Origin: Scleroderma bovista
Taxonomy: Eukaryota; Basidiomycota; Agaricomycetes; Boletales; Sclerodermataceae
Direction of reading: 5' to 3'
Assembly: GCA_037178675.1 (NCBI GenBank)
Contig: JAYMGJ010000217.1
Span: 1 to 64,000, forward strand
Length of the DNA: 64,000 nt
The position numbers were made by a program, and so were the translations under genes. The notes under the pieces were generated by a model, which had not been told where the DNA came from, did no database searches, and saw only the letters and a list, made by a program, of their open reading frames with translations. Positions within the stretch are counted from its first letter, which is position 1. Each line of letters starts with the position of its first letter. Below, piece by piece: positions 1-12,339 of the stretch.

Positions 1-760
1 GGTGAAAAGAAATGAGCCAGGCGGCCATTATGGTACTCCACTGATGCCTGATCAACCTTGAACAGGGCATATATTGGTGAGCGCCATGTTTTCTTCAATT
101 TCGCTGCAATAGGATCAATGGTACCATCAGGAAACTGCATCCGCTGGCCATAGCAGAGTGACAGCTACTGAGCCAAATATAGTGCGTGACAACTATGGAG
201 CCAAATATAGTGCCGCATAGTGAGATGCTTCTATATAGCACTACTACTTGGCAAATCTGCGGGTAGTACACCATAGCTCGGATAGACTGGGATAGTACAG
301 AGCAATAAGTTTAGCCATCCGAAGGCAGTGACTCAACTCGGAGGAACTTCAACAGCTCGGCTGCCAGGTGAAGTTAAGTTCTTTCCTGCCGTCACACTGA
401 ACAACTGATGCAGCAACCTGGCAGTGACTCCCCTCCGTCGAGCGACTCTTGCAATGAACACAATTGCCCTTACCACAACTTGATCAAGTGGTTAGCCACA
501 TTGGATCAGCCGTCACGATTTCCAGTGCCGCAAGTGGTAAGCACTCGCCGCCGTGACCATCGTTGCACTAGTACGACGCCTGACTCACCTACTACCACCT
601 TACTACTGGCTACTAGATCCTTTCTGCAGCCAGAATATTCAGGGAGCACAATGTATTGCATAGCCCAGCGGATCGCAGTTCAATTCCTCGCGACAAGCTG
701 ATATGCGAGTACCTTCACATGTATACTGAAGTAGGTCTCTTCATCGTATTTACAGATCCA
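1..760. other. No clear gene; short tatagt-type subterminal motifs
   Basis: I see no convincing coding exon here. Between about 170 and 300 the motif ccaaatatagtgc occurs twice, together with tatatagcac and related words. Similar tatata/tatagt-rich words recur at 7500-7680, on the other side of the Plavaka transposase. This could be the subterminal region of a CACTA/Plavaka-like element, but I could not define terminal inverted repeats or a target duplication. Confidence 0.3.
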
Positions 761-762
761 TA

Positions 763-1258
763 CAGTCCTATCCGAAGAATCTACTACAGCATGACGAATC
801 ACATTACTGGATTTCACGTGTGTTAGTTAGCGAGGCGCGAGATGACCTCGAGAACTATTTCCACACAAGCCCGCCAGTTGTGTTGGAAACATGGAATCCC
901 ATTTCTGATTTGGACATCCCACCTCCTCGTTGGATTCGAGAGGGCATCGCCAAGCATGTTACATTGGTCAAACCAGCCTGGGAAGTTGTCCCACTCTTTG
1001 CAGCTCTAGCGTTCTACGAATCTGACAACTTTGCAAAGGTGCGCCAAAGTCGTAGTGCATTCTGTGCCTACTGACCAGCTTTTTCAGCGTGCCGCTATCC
1101 TTCACTGGAGTGCAAGATACGAGGTAAGTCCCATCAAATATATTGACAATTTGACTGTTTACAAGACCTGTCTGCAGCATACATTCTTCAACTGCGGCAT
1201 ACTAGCACTACCGAAAGTGTATTGGCAGGATGAAAATGGATTGCTCGTAGTATACTAG
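763..1258 (+). CDS. Unrecognised protein, 3' exons of a spliced gene
   Basis: Three exons join in phase 0: one ending at 1038, then 1088-1123 and 1178-1258. The two introns are about 50 nt, with GTGCGC...CAG and GTAAGT...CAG borders. The peptide contains SDLDIPPPRWIREGIAKHV, then KPAWEVVPLFAALAFYESD, and ends with KVYWQDENGLLVVY and a stop. The first exon is open upstream to about 763 (SYPKNLLQHDESHYWISR), so the true start lies in an undefined earlier exon. I do not recognise the family. It lies just downstream of the C-terminal end of the minus-strand Plavaka transposase, so it may be cargo of the same transposon or a host gene next to it. Confidence 0.5.
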
Positions 1259-1311
1259 TACTAGAACCTAGGGACTTGGCATAATCACCGCAACACTAGT
1301 ATGAGATGCCA

Positions 1312-4300
1312 TTATATGCAGTTCTTACGCCCAAGCTTGAACAGACAAAATGTATGGTAATCTATGTAGGGGTTAATGAAAAAATGGTCACAGACCACGC
1401 TGACATTATCCACTGTCCACCTGCGGTCCATCTCGTTTCCAAGGTCAGGGATTAGGTGACAGCTGCGCACAACTCGCTCAACAGGTATTACCTCTGCAAA
1501 GGAGCAGTGCATCCGAGTTGACCAAGAGATGACGAACATACCGGTGTTGGGATCGCAGGAGTGGAATGGTGTCAACCACTCAATATAGGCGAGGGGGCTT
1601 TTAAATTGGTCAAGCAGTGCTTTGTGGTAATAATTTGGAAGATCGAAGATTGCTCGTAGTTGTGCAATGCGAAGCCCTATACCCAGAATCCATTAGCTAA
1701 ATGTCAGGCTCAGAAGTGCATAGCCAACCTGCCAAACCAGTCCCGTCAGTGGTAGGGTTCTTTTCACTTGTGCGGATCAGTGCGAAGTTGAGATGTGCAG
1801 GTTCTGTTGAATGACGGGGACCGCGGCTTATTGGTAGACAAGCCCTAACTATATTCTTCTCTTTGCCTGCGGATACCTCGGGTATGCTTGGAAGATGAAA
1901 AACTAAACGAGAGTACATGTTGAATGTGTCGATCGTGTGCGGCACATACAGCGAACCTTGACCACGAATGAATGATGTGAGCGCGGGAAGGAAGTAGGTG
2001 GCATGCAGGTCTGATATGATTTTGGCTGCTGGGATTCGGTGTAGGTGTCGCGTGTGATGAAGGGAGACGGTACATGGTGGTCAAGGGCATTGGAGTCTGA
2101 GTTTGGGGCGTGTGTGAAATCGCCACATCGTCCTCACATCCACGTTGCATCTCTATGACACCATCATCATCTTCAAGCTCCACTTCACACTCACCCCTCC
2201 CCTCCCCTTCCACTTCCCCAGCCAACACATTGCACATTCTCTTTTTCCAGTCAAGATACATGTCAAAACGATCGATGGATTCTTGTCTGTGCAGCCAAAC
2301 TGTCATTTGGGTGATGAAATCCTTTCTGTTACTTGCATGGTAAGCTTCCTTAGCGTAATCAATATGCAATCGCTCAGGACTTTCAGTGTTGAATCCATCC
2401 GCTGATCCAAAATGCTTGATCAGCTCGATGTAGTGTTGCATCGAGTGGATCTTCGGGATATTAAAGTGTGTTGCTTGCCGACCCCCAAGCTCGATAAATA
2501 CATCCTTGTTTGCATGGAATTCGTCGAGGGCAGTTTCAAGAGCTTGAAGAGTACGTGAGGTGTGTGATTGAAGGGATGAATAGAATATAAAATCAGTGAC
2601 GGCCTGGACAGCCCGAACGAAGCGCGGTTCAGCGCCGCCTGCAACAAGGCCCAGAAATACTTTTTGCATTTCTTTATGCTCTTTCCCCATCCATTGACTA
2701 ACTGTCGAGATCCTGTTTTTGAACTGCTGGAGGCCAGGGTGTGATGTCATGCATTTGAAATGTGTGTTGATCTCCTCGTCACCAATGATCACCACTGACC
2801 ATTTTACCAGATGCTCCTTAAAGACTCCCTTGTGGAGTTGATTGTTACGACCATGTCCAACTCCGGGTCCTATCCAGTCACTCCGGTCGCTTCGCAGCTT
2901 TACAGCTCAACTCCGGTCGCGCTCACGCAGATAACCTTCCATTAAGCACGACCCTTGGTCTATGCTCTATTCGTTCGTTACCACACCTCGCCGTCAACCC
3001 TGCTTGACGTGAGTTCTCCGTGAACTCGATATATCCTATACCTTGTAGCATTTTCACCGGACCTGATTTATTTTACCCGGACCTGACTTTATTTTCACCG
3101 GACCTGACCTAGTCCTAACTCCGGTCATCCCTTGTCTGCTATTAGGTTGTTTACTTGTCACCGTATGTACTCGACCCTAGTTTCTACGTAGTATAAGTAC
3201 CCTGTACTCCGTCCTGTATACCTCAGTCTGAAATCAACCATAGTCTCTACTCCTGATCTTGCCCGTCTCTGTCTCTGTCTCTGTCTCCCCTTCTTGACTG
3301 GAACCTACGCAAGGGATCAACGCTCGTTATCCTTAGTCGTTGAATCCAAGCAGTCACCAACTCCGGCCGGACTAATCTCTTGTCCAGCCCTCTGCCCTCT
3401 CCCTTCGTCCGCTTTCGTCCGGACTTGACTGGACCCCCTACCAGAGTAGACCCAGACTTGACATTGATGAAGCAAATCGGGAGTGAATGCCTGGAAGATA
3501 TCTGTGTGCGGCAAGTCCTTCCAGAATGGTGGGTATACAGGGCACAAACCAATAGTCTTCATTTCTTGCCTCAGCACAGTAGAAGATTGGTTCTCGTTGC
3601 GCACAAGAAGGTTCAAGGATTCCGTCATGTCACGCTTTGGACCACGTATGTTATTCCCTCTGGCATTTGGATCAATTTTACATAGTGGGCAGTGGTTCTC
3701 CATGCAGCACGCAACAAGACATTGTTCTGGGTAGTCGGCTAAGTATGCTGCCAGGATTGGGAATATCCAGCGGATAGTGGAGTCTGCGCATGTCATTTCG
3801 ACACCTGACCGTCCCGCATTCACTAGTGATGTGAGGATCATGGCCATACAATGATGGAAGAGTCGGTATCATGCAATTGGTTGGGTCTTCTCCGAGAAGT
3901 TATCAAATTTCCCAACAGGTATGTATCCAAGCAAGATGGTTGCATGTGATGACACCTGCACACGCAGATCCTTGCTAATGTTTCCGATCGTCAGGTATAC
4001 GGGCCAGGCTGATTTGTCACCTCGTAGGTGGGTGAGTTGGGTCTTGTCGGATGCCAGGATCACTGGGGCAATTGTTGCTCCCTCTGGTAAGCAGGTCTTA
4101 TTGAAGTGAATTTAGCAAATTAGCTGATTGGATTTTCCACGAACAGTGAGCATCAACTCACCTGCATATCCCACCACCAATCGGCAGTCCACATCTTGTT
4201 GATGACGCAGTCGCTACCGTCTTTACTGGTGTAGAGATGTTCTGGGGCGAACCTCATCCCAGCATTAAACGCCAAGTTCCCAATCAACTCACAGACACAC

Positions 4301-4878
4301 TCAACAGGATCGCGGAACCAGAGCTCCAATTCCTTGGTCTGTGCATGCCCATCGTCGTCTCTTATGTCGCCAGTAAGTGTGATACACTCGCACTTCCAGT
4401 CCACACTACGAGGTAACTGATCTACTGCATTCAACAGCTCGGCTTTATTTTTGAATGACAGCTGGACTTTATTTTGAATCTGCCGACCAGCGGAGGTCAA
4501 AGACATAAGTCAACTTTGTGACGAGCAGACCATATGACTTACTACATTTAACCGCAGGAAATTTTCAGCCTGGGTGTGTCCAACATTCTTGATGAGCCAT
4601 TTCGCCAACTGCCATTCCTCTTCACTCTCAAATGGGCCCCATATGTCGCCCCCTTCAAGTATTTCTTCGTCCAGATAATTTTCAAACTGTGTGGAAGCAA
4701 CACCGCGGCTAGTTCCTGCCTTTAGGTGAGATGGGAACTCTTCTTGCCATGATTGGCCTCTCCAGTCATCATGAGGTAAGTCCTCAACTCGTGCACGTTG
4801 ATCCATGGGCTGAACTTCAGATGCCATGCTCTCATCGTGCTGAATAGATTCGTCGTGGATTGTGAAACTATAATCCAA
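1312..4878 (-). pseudogene. Plavaka-type (CACTA superfamily) transposase, inactivated
   Basis: Blocks typical of Agaricomycete Plavaka transposases follow one another on the minus strand. An N-terminal part reads WGPFESEEEWQLAKW (near 4620). Then come ELELWFRDPVECVCELIGN and WTADWWWD (4160-4330), SDKTQLTHLRGDKSAWPVY and SSHATILLGYIPVGKFD (3870-4060), FTPDLLHQ (3470), LHKGVFKEHLVKW and HPGLQQFKNRISTVSQW (2700-2840). The C-terminal part includes YSRLVFHLPSIPEV (1880) and FINPYIDYHTFCLFK (1330). These proteins cut and paste DNA through an RNase H-fold catalytic core. The copy is dead: an in-frame TGA lies at 3869-3871, a solo LTR splits the FTPDLLHQ/LHKG block, and the reading frame shifts near 2050. 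Introns are expected in this family, so not every frame change need be damage. Confidence 0.85.
2843..3463 (+). repeat. Solo LTR inserted in the Plavaka gene
   Basis: A 621-bp sequence begins TGTTACGACC and ends CTTGACA, giving the TG...CA ends of an LTR. It is flanked on both sides by TTGAT (2838-2842 and 3464-3468), a 5-bp target-site duplication. The two halves of the interrupted transposase motif meet exactly when the LTR and one TTGAT are ignored. No internal retroelement sequence is present, so this is a solo LTR left by recombination. Related sequence, with words such as ccggagttg and a gtgacaagtaaacac segment in the opposite orientation, occurs at 11.0-12.3 kb. The parent was probably a Ty3-like element, judged only from the LTR ends. 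Confidence 0.85.
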
Positions 4879-5553
4879 AGATGTTGCAGCGCTGTCCTCA
4901 ATGGCCCAGTCCTCGGTGGCTGCAGCGGCACTTTGAAGATGAGAGGTGAGCCCTGTGTTCCGAGAAGCCCAGAGGTTGCTTAATAGCTGATCACGAGCTT
5001 TTCAACATGCGGGTGCCAGGGCTTCATGCCGCCGCACGGTTGGTTGATTGGGGAAAGGTGCATGGCAAAAGTGGCATGGGGGCATCGCAGGATGTGATCA
5101 AAGGGATGCACTTCGGTCGCCATTCAACAATTTCAACATCAGATTTTATTGACTCGATTAGACTGGCTTCAAGTGCAAGGGTCGAGTGTCGGTTGGCAAG
5201 AGTTGAACTCTGGGCTGGCAGGTGTAACTCCGACATACCTACTAGTATATATACACTCACTTTTTTTTGGCAGTCACCGCAGCCATCTTCCCACCTCCAC
5301 TCTGACAGCCCACATTGACTCTCTGGCGCAAAATGCATGAAGACCACAGTGGAGAGCTTGAAAGCGATGCCTTTCATGTTAATCAAGTCCAACCGTTTGG
5401 TTGAGGGAGCAGGGTGCCAAGGCCGACCCCACGTTCAGAAGCTTTTCGTGAGTACTAACCCCACTTTGTTTGCAAGTCGTGTACCAATGGATGACTTGCC
5501 AACTACTAGGGGCAGAGGTTCTTGCAAAGAATCAGCGACGTAGTAATAAGCAG
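4879..5553. other. No defined gene between Plavaka 5' end and DUF6532-like gene
   Basis: This stretch separates two divergently transcribed genes: the Plavaka transposase leftwards and the DUF6532-like gene rightwards. Short open frames on both strands show no motif I recognise. A polyT-TT tract lies near 5260. It probably holds promoters and untranslated or N-terminal exons of either gene. Confidence 0.3.
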
Positions 5554-7375
5554 ATGGCACCTGCCACCGCTACTCGTGGCTATCAATCTCAGGCAGGCAA
5601 TGGATCTGCACTATTGTCTGACGCCATGGCTACTCAAAATTCACCAAACGCCACACTTTCAATGACAGGAGGACAGAGTGCTGACTTGCAGGAAAGATGG
5701 ACTGGCAAAGCACAACAGTACAGCCCTTCCTATTGGCCACCGTTCAGTGGTGCTGATGACGAACACGACGGAGATGTTCTACAAGACGAAGACTGCAATA
5801 TATGAACAAGCTTCAGCAGCAGACGAGAGGCTCGTGAACCCATTAGGGTTGCCTGCTATGGTTTGGTTGTATTCCTTAAATTGACTTCTGATTACTGACA
5901 CGTAAATTTTCATAGATTACATCCCACTCTGTCAGCACAGACTTCCCTCAACAGACCCCACGAAACAGAGGTATATGGCCTGCATCCCAGTCCACTTCCA
6001 GTCAAATCCAAGCGGGTTTAACCATGGTAAACCCGACCGAGGTCCCACGAAACCCAACACCGAACCCACGAAACCCAACACCGGTCTTACGAAACCCAAC
6101 GCCAGTCCCACATTTGCCCATGGCCTCCCATCGGTTTGGCAACTTGGTACGAAAACGCGTCCCTACACCCCCAGGGGTATGTATTTGGTTAGCAACCAGG
6201 CAGTTGTTCAAATTAATTATTCACATATAGACACCAAGCCCTTTTGTGGGGGACCTCTCTGAGGAGTTAGATGGGTGTCGACCTGGCAAGCGCCCTCGGA
6301 GAGACCGTGACCGCAGCACTCGCAACCTCGACGCTGACATCAAACATGTGATAGACCTTGCTTACATCCACTTTAAATGTATAGTTTCGACAATGGACAC
6401 TTTCCCGGAGGTCTCTGGTGAGGTGGATGCCCTCGTTGTGAAGGCACTTGCAAAGGCCTGCGAGAAATCTAACATGGAAGTGGAATTAGGTCCTGTTGAG
6501 GCAGGTCTCGTGCGTATTGTTTGTTCTGTGGTGGTTCTCCCTCACTTACACATCAAAGATCAAAGATCGGATATGCCAACTATGTGGGCAAGTGAAGGAC
6601 ATTGCATGCGCGCATGTCAGCATTGCATATGGGTTCAAGGATTTATCAGATTGTATTGGACTCGATGAGCATGCAATAGAGGTGACTAAGGGAGAAAATC
6701 GCAAACTTGTCAGCATGTTGTTGGATAAATCGGCATTTGCGTATCTGGCACGGCATGTTTTCATTTCTTGCATGACCTTTCTAACACCCGGGATTACAGG
6801 ATCCTACCAATCACATGCAGCCAGGGATGATGTACAAGCAACCGCTAATTGGCAAAGTAATTGCTCTGCAGTGGTTTAGTGACAAGAAAGCAGTCAGCAT
6901 TCGCTATCGCGAGTACTTCAATCCGCTCACGGTGCAACTACTCACCTTTGTACTGACTGCAGTGTGTATTTTTTTATGCTATGCCAATTTATACTGAACA
7001 GTCTTGATGCCTACTAGATACAGTGCGCGATTCGAGAATGGGAAAGCGGCGAACATCGTGTTGTGCCGTTTCAAGGAGTGAAGTATGGGAATATTTACAA
7101 GCAACACATTCAAAACCTCGAGAATTGGCGCAAGTATAATGAGACAACAGGGGATAACGCATTGGAAAGGACATTGCAAGAACTCTTGGAGTCAGCATGG
7201 TGAGCCTTTGCATGGATAATTTGGGATGTCACTGACTTCGAGTCACTCATGACAATACAGTCGACATGCTGGTGACTCATTTGATGACTTGACACCAGTG
7301 GATGATGCAGCTCAATGCGGCTTAGATTTATCAGATTTCGCGGTGGACCATGGAGGCTCTCAGGTGTCGAACTAG
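5554..7375 (+). CDS. DUF6532-like Agaricomycete protein, possible transposon cargo
   Basis: A spliced plus-strand gene. A proline/asparagine-rich leader (PRNPTPNPRNPTP, 6024-6176) joins over an intron (6177-6230) to a basic RPGKRPRRDRDRSTRN segment. A helical region follows (6300-6740), broken by an intron at 6510-6558. The C-terminal part contains MYKQPLIGKVI and YFNPLTVQLLTFVLTA, joined over intron 6962-7023 to CAIREWESGEHRVVPFKG, then over intron 7200-7260 to a short acidic tail ending at the stop 7373-7375. The order YFNP - LLxxxLTA - CAIxEW is what I know from fungal DUF6532 proteins, which have no known biochemical role. The junction near 6740-6800 is unresolved, and the start (ATG at 5554) is a guess. 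It may be cargo of the adjacent Plavaka element. Confidence 0.5.
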
Positions 7376-7662
7376 ATTCACTTTTATATACTTGTATTAG
7401 GCGTACTCCCGCTCATGAATGTAAATCGGACGTTTCGTGCAATTCCGAATGTAGCGCAGGAGTGCCAGAACAATGGGCCCGCCAGTTCACATCCTTCCGT
7501 CATGCTATGGTACTATACAAGTGCTACATGGTACTATACAGTCAATAGTGCATCGTGCACTACGCGGCTATGACAGCCTATGCGGAGACTATATAATTAA
7601 CACTTACTATATTGGACTATATAATCGGGGGGGTGGCTACGTGGCTACGTGACTATATAGCT

Positions 7663-7899
7663 CTATATAGTACAGGGTAGGGTACCGGTGTTTTCCTGAT
7701 GACAGGAAGATATGTGTACGAGATTGAATTTACTTAGAGTTGCTTCATCATCAGGGTCGGCGATAGTGGTGCTGACATCACTTGTAAGGTCAACAATGTC
7801 AGACCCCCCTGATTTCACCTTGGCTTTGGGAATGACAATTTTGACACTCGCAGTTTGGGATGAAGATTTTGCAGATGACGCTGCGTCACTGGCCGACAT
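7663..7899 (-). CDS. Possible N-terminal exon of a Ser/Ala-rich protein
   Basis: The minus strand encodes a low-complexity start (MSASDAASSAKSSSQTASV) followed by IVIPKAKVKSGGSDIVDLTS. It looks like a disordered N-terminus, perhaps of a transposase, but no downstream exon with a recognisable domain follows. It may be a fragment or chance. Confidence 0.2.
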   Translation of the reverse strand: MSASDAASSAKSSSQTASVKIVIPKAKVKSGGSDIVDLTSDVSTTIADPDDEATLSKFNLVHISSCHQENTGTLPCTI

Positions 7900-7961
7900 T
7901 GTTGGAGATGTTCGCAGGGAAACAGAGAACTGGTTCTCGCACAGGCTCCTTCACAACCTCT

Positions 7962-8080
7962 GCTGTGAGTGTGAGGGGCTAATTGTGAGACTTAGTGAAA
8001 TTCTGAGTAAATGGACAATTATATAATCACACGTGGACAATTCAAACCCAGCATAACCTTAATCCCCTCACACTCACAGC
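7962..8080. mobile_element. MITE-like element with 17-bp terminal inverted repeats
   Basis: The segment starts GCTGTGAGTGTGAGGGG and ends with its exact reverse complement, about 119 bp in all, with an AT-rich centre (attatataatcacacgtgg). It has no coding capacity. No clear target duplication is seen. A second copy lies at 14.49-14.61 kb in the opposite orientation, and there the flanking sequence is also shared. Confidence 0.6.
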
Positions 8081-8385
8081 GACGGCTGCAAGAAAACATT
8101 TGTAAACAATGTCAGCCACACGTTGGACTATGAAATAACACATAATGCACCTGCATTGTCCCATACAACACAGACAGACGAAGCTGACAATTGGCCGTTC
8201 TACATGGCCAGCTGGGATAGGGCCCAGCTATGGTGCATCCCCATGCCATACGAGTGGGCTAATGTAAGCAGTTTCACCATGCAATATTGGTGGCTCATGG
8301 AGAGGTTGTCACCAAGCAATATCAGTGGGCTGACACACTGGTACACTAGATCAGAATGGACTGCGGCAAAAGGGCCTTATGCAGC

Positions 8386-8835
8386 CAGCATTGAGGCCGA
8401 ATGATTGCAGCAGGGCAGCCGCCATAGCAATGCGGCCAGAGGTGAATGCCACAGGGTTGCCGCGGCATTGAGGCCGAATGATTGCACAGGGCAGCCGCCA
8501 TAGCAATGCGGCCAGAGGTGAATGCCACAGGGTTGCCGTGGCATTGAGGCCAAATGATTGCAGCAGGGCAGCTGCCAGCCAGAAGTAAATGCCACAGGGT
8601 TGCCACGGCATTGAGGCCGAATGATTGCAGCAGGGCACTACCATAGCAATGCGGCCAGAGGTGAATGCCACAGGGTTGCTGCAACATTGAGGCTGAATGA
8701 TTGCAGCAGGGCACTGCCATAGCAATGTGGCCAGAGGTGAATGCCACAGGGTTGCCACGGCATTGAGGCTGAATGATTGCAGCAGGGCAGCCGCCATGGC
8801 ATTGCGGCAAAGGACTAGGGTAGTAGTTGCAGCAA
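8386..8835. repeat. Minisatellite, about 60-77 bp unit
   Basis: About six to seven copies of a unit containing ggcattgaggccgaatgatt, gcagcagggcagccgccat and agcaatgcggccagaggtga. Units vary in length because of internal deletions. Long open frames on the minus strand (SFGLNA... type repeats) are a by-product of the repeat and not a credible gene. Confidence 0.85.
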
Positions 8836-8849
8836 TGTGGCCAAAGAAC

Positions 8850-9560
8850 CATACACTAAATTGGTGTCTCACAATGTGTCAAGCCCACTATGATGGTGTC
8901 CCATTATTACATGACAGCCCCAGGAACATGATCATCTATAGGATCAGGGGGCCCTGGAGATGGTGTACTCTATTCTACTATGGAGCCCTAGCCATGCAAA
9001 TGAATAGAAGGGCTGCAGTGCCAGTGTTGCATACTTTGCATCAAGCTGTGGAATTGGTGTCCTGTTTCTGTTGGTGGGCTGATAGAATGGTGTGTCCCAT
9101 ATGTTTTATTGGGCTGTAGGGTTGTTGCCCTGGCCTTGGTGTAAAGCCGCATATATAGTGTCCCTTGCTTCCCAATGGGCTGCATATAGGGTGTACCCTT
9201 CAGAGTAGCAAGCCATGGGGGTGGTGTCCCATGACTATGAGCAGGCCCTGGAGTCAGTGTCATTTATATAGTCAGGGTGGCCAGCATATGGGTATGATGT
9301 CCCATAGCATTAGATGGGCCCTAGTAAAGGTGTTATATAGCTATGTGGGGAAACCTTGCAAGTATATTTCAAAGTCACAGGTTATGAATGTGGTATCCCA
9401 GAGCATGAAGCAAGCCCTCAATGTGGTGATAACTATGTAGTCGGGCAGGCCTGTATGTTGGCTTCCCCTTCGGTATGATGGGCCATGAGGTTCAATGGCA
9501 TTCCAGTATACCCAACAGGCCCTAGATACCATGTTCATTGTCTAAATGTAGTGCCGCATA
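8850..9560. repeat. Degenerate interspersed short repeat
   Basis: Diverged copies of a word like ggtgtcccat plus gggccctagg occur every 50-70 bp. This looks like an old, decayed tandem array. No gene is supported. Confidence 0.4.
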
Positions 9561-9744
9561 TATGCAGCTCTCATAGTACCATTAAGCCAGGATGCGGCAG
9601 TACATACATGTGGCACTACACTTTCAGCACAAGCCTGGATGCGGCACAACATGGCACAGCAGAACAGCAGCACAACATACTATCGGCACTACAGGATCAG
9701 CACAATATACACATCATTGTTGTACCATGACACTGATGGATTAT

Positions 9745-10645
9745 GAAAATATGGTTGCTGGACATATGTTTTGAGAAGAAAGGTCCACAGGAGTCCAAAT
9801 ATGGCCGCGGGAATAATGCTCCGGCATGCTCCGGCCACGGCAACAATGTCCCAGACACATAGTACCAAGTACAACATGAGCTGGGCAAGTAAAACAGTGG
9901 TAATCATGTATTAAGCAAATATCATTGCCGAACATATGTTGTGAGCAGAAAGGTCCGCAGGAGTCCAAATATGGCTGCAGGAATAATGCTTCGGCATGCT
10001 CCAGCCGCAGCAACAATGTCCCGGACACATAGTACCAAGTACAACATGAACTGGGCAAGTAAAACAGTGATAATCATGTATTAAGCAAATATCATTGCCA
10101 GACATATGTTGTGAGCAGAAAGGTCTGCAGGAGTCTAAATATGGCCGCGGGAATAATGCTTTGGCATGCTCCGGCCACAGTAACAATGTCCCGGACACAT
10201 AGTATCATATACAACATGAGCTGGGCAAGTAATCATGTATTAAACAAATATCATTGCCAAACATATGTTGTGAGCAGAAAGGTCCGCAGGAGTCCAAATA
10301 TGGCTACAGGAATAATGTCCTGGCATGCTTCAGCCATGGCAACAATGTCCCCGACACATAGTACCATGTACAACATGAGCTGGGCAAGTAAAACAGTGGT
10401 AATCATGTATTACACAAATGTTGTTGCCGGACATATGTTATGAGCAAAAAGGTCTGCAGGAGTCCCAATATGGCTGCGGGAATAATGCTCTGGCCCCTTC
10501 CGGCCATGGAAACAATGTCCAAGACACATATAACCACACACATAATCTTCTAGGCAAGCACACCAGTGGCAATGATTCATTATGCACATATGGTGCAGAA
10601 CACATGTCCTGAGTGCACAGAGCTGCAGGAGTCCACATATGGGTG
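9745..10645. repeat. Tandem repeat, about 160-170 bp unit, five to six copies
   Basis: Each unit contains gacatatgttgtgagcagaa, aggtccgcaggagtccaaat, aacaatgtcccggacacata and gtacaacatgagctgggcaa. Unit starts fall near 9760, 9930, 10100, 10260 and 10430, with a diverged one near 10600. Copies differ by point changes and a short deletion. The minus-strand repeated open frames are not credible genes. Confidence 0.85.
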
Positions 10646-11040
10646 TGTGAGTGATAACTGCCCATATACAATACTTATCAGTCACTGTGTCAGCACTTCA
10701 ACAGCTCAATAACCTTATCTCTCTTCTCATTTCAAACATATATATTTTGTACCTACACAAATACACCCCAGGCATTGTTACACTTCATGCATGTACTGAG
10801 GTAATGTTATTTAAGTGTATGCAGTGCAGTGCACTTTCATATCAGTGAATGTATGTCTCCACATAGGCATTATGACACTTTGTGCACATACTGAGTGTTT
10901 CCTATGGGTATTGAAATATTCTTATACATCCCACCACTACTATCATTTATAATAACTTACCCAGGCTGGACTGCTGTGGCCAGCATGCCTCAGTCACAGT
11001 GCCTAGTATGCCTTAGGCAATGGTTCCCATGCCACAGGGT
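10646..11040. other. No gene seen
   Basis: Unique AT-rich sequence between a tandem array and an LTR-like remnant. I find no coding or RNA signal. Confidence 0.3.
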
Positions 11041-12330
11041 TGTCAAGACCGGTTCTCCTCGACGATCTTACTAGGAGGTCCAGGGGTGCAGGGAACTAAT
11101 GAGGAGGTAAGTCCAGACACTAGTAGGTGCTAGTTAGTGCGGAGAGTCAAGTCCGGGTCAAACGGACGAAGTCCGGGCACTAGAGAAGCACAGGGAGTAA
11201 GTCTGGGTTTTTGCGGAGTAAGTCCGGACCGCGGGAAAGTGGTCCGGAGTTGAGCGCAGTTTGTCCGGAGCGAAGGACATCCCAGAGGTGGGATAAGTCC
11301 TGAGAGGTCTAGCGTCAAGTCTGGGACAGAGGTGGCTTTTGCCCTCGTGCAAGTAGGAGACTTGCTAGGATCGGACATAGGACCAAGGGGACGAGATAGG
11401 ACGGAGGCCGGAGTTGGCCGGAGTTCAGGAGTTCAGATGAACAGATGGATTAGGAGAGCATAATGGGTAGTACAGAGTGGGGAGTATCTTAGTCGAGATT
11501 TGATCTAAGGACTACTAGGCCGGAGTACAGTAGTTTATATAGTAATGAAACTAAGGTGAGTATATACGGTGACAAGTAAACACCTTAATGTCGAGACAAG
11601 GGATGGAGCAGAAGCAGACAGGAAAATAAACCAGGTACAAGAAAATAAAGCAGGGACAGGAAAATAAACCGGAGCGGAAGCAGACACGGGGAACTAGAGT
11701 TACAGGGACGACGGAGGAAAAGCAGGGACAAGGGAACTAGGTCGGAAGAGGACAGGTAAGGGTCAGAGGTGGACTTAACTAATGTTAAGTCCGGAGCGAT
11801 GTCCAGGACCGGAGGAAGCGGGACCGGAGGAAGTGCACGAGCGGAGGAAGTGCACGAGCGGAGGAAGTGCAAGAGCGGAGGGAGTGCACGAGCGGAGGGA
11901 GTGCACAGGTGGAGGAAGGGCGGAGTAGCCAGAGGAAGGTCCGGAGTTGGACATGGAAATGTCCAAGGCCATTGGTGGACTTGACAGAGGAAGCGGAGCA
12001 GGAGCAGGAGCAGAACTGAGCCGGAGTTGGATGTACCAGCCGGAGTTGGGCTACGTCGCAGACAAGGCTAAGGGAGTGGCCGGACTGAAACCGGAGTAGC
12101 GACTAGTGGTAGGTACAGGTCTGACATGGAGGAGTTAGACCGCGGATCTGTCTGTAGGAAGACAGGGGTTAGTCCTGAGGCAGAGACGGACGTAGTGACC
12201 GGAGTTGAGCTGGAGTGCAGCTACAGGGCTGGAGATGGCCGGACTAGATCCGGAGTTGCATCTATGCCTAAGGAGAGGTCAGGCGGGCCATGGTTAGACC
12301 GGAGTTGCGACTGGAAAAGTATGGATATGA
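11041..12330 (-). repeat. LTR-like remnant related to the solo LTR at 2.8 kb
   Basis: The sequence begins tgtcaagaccgg and is rich in gaccggagttg and aagtccgga words. A segment near 11550-11610 (ggtgacaagtaaacaccttaa) matches, in reverse orientation, the solo LTR near 3130-3160. A short purine-rich minisatellite (gcacgagcggaggaagt) lies at 11820-11930. The right boundary runs into the next minisatellite and I could not find a target duplication. Confidence 0.4.
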
Positions 12331-12339
12331 CAAGGGTGC

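Noticed and set aside
8346..8872. Minus-strand open frames of about 170 codons in the 8.4-8.8 kb repeat
   Set aside because: Two overlapping frames are open at once, which is typical of a stop-poor repeat. There is no domain.
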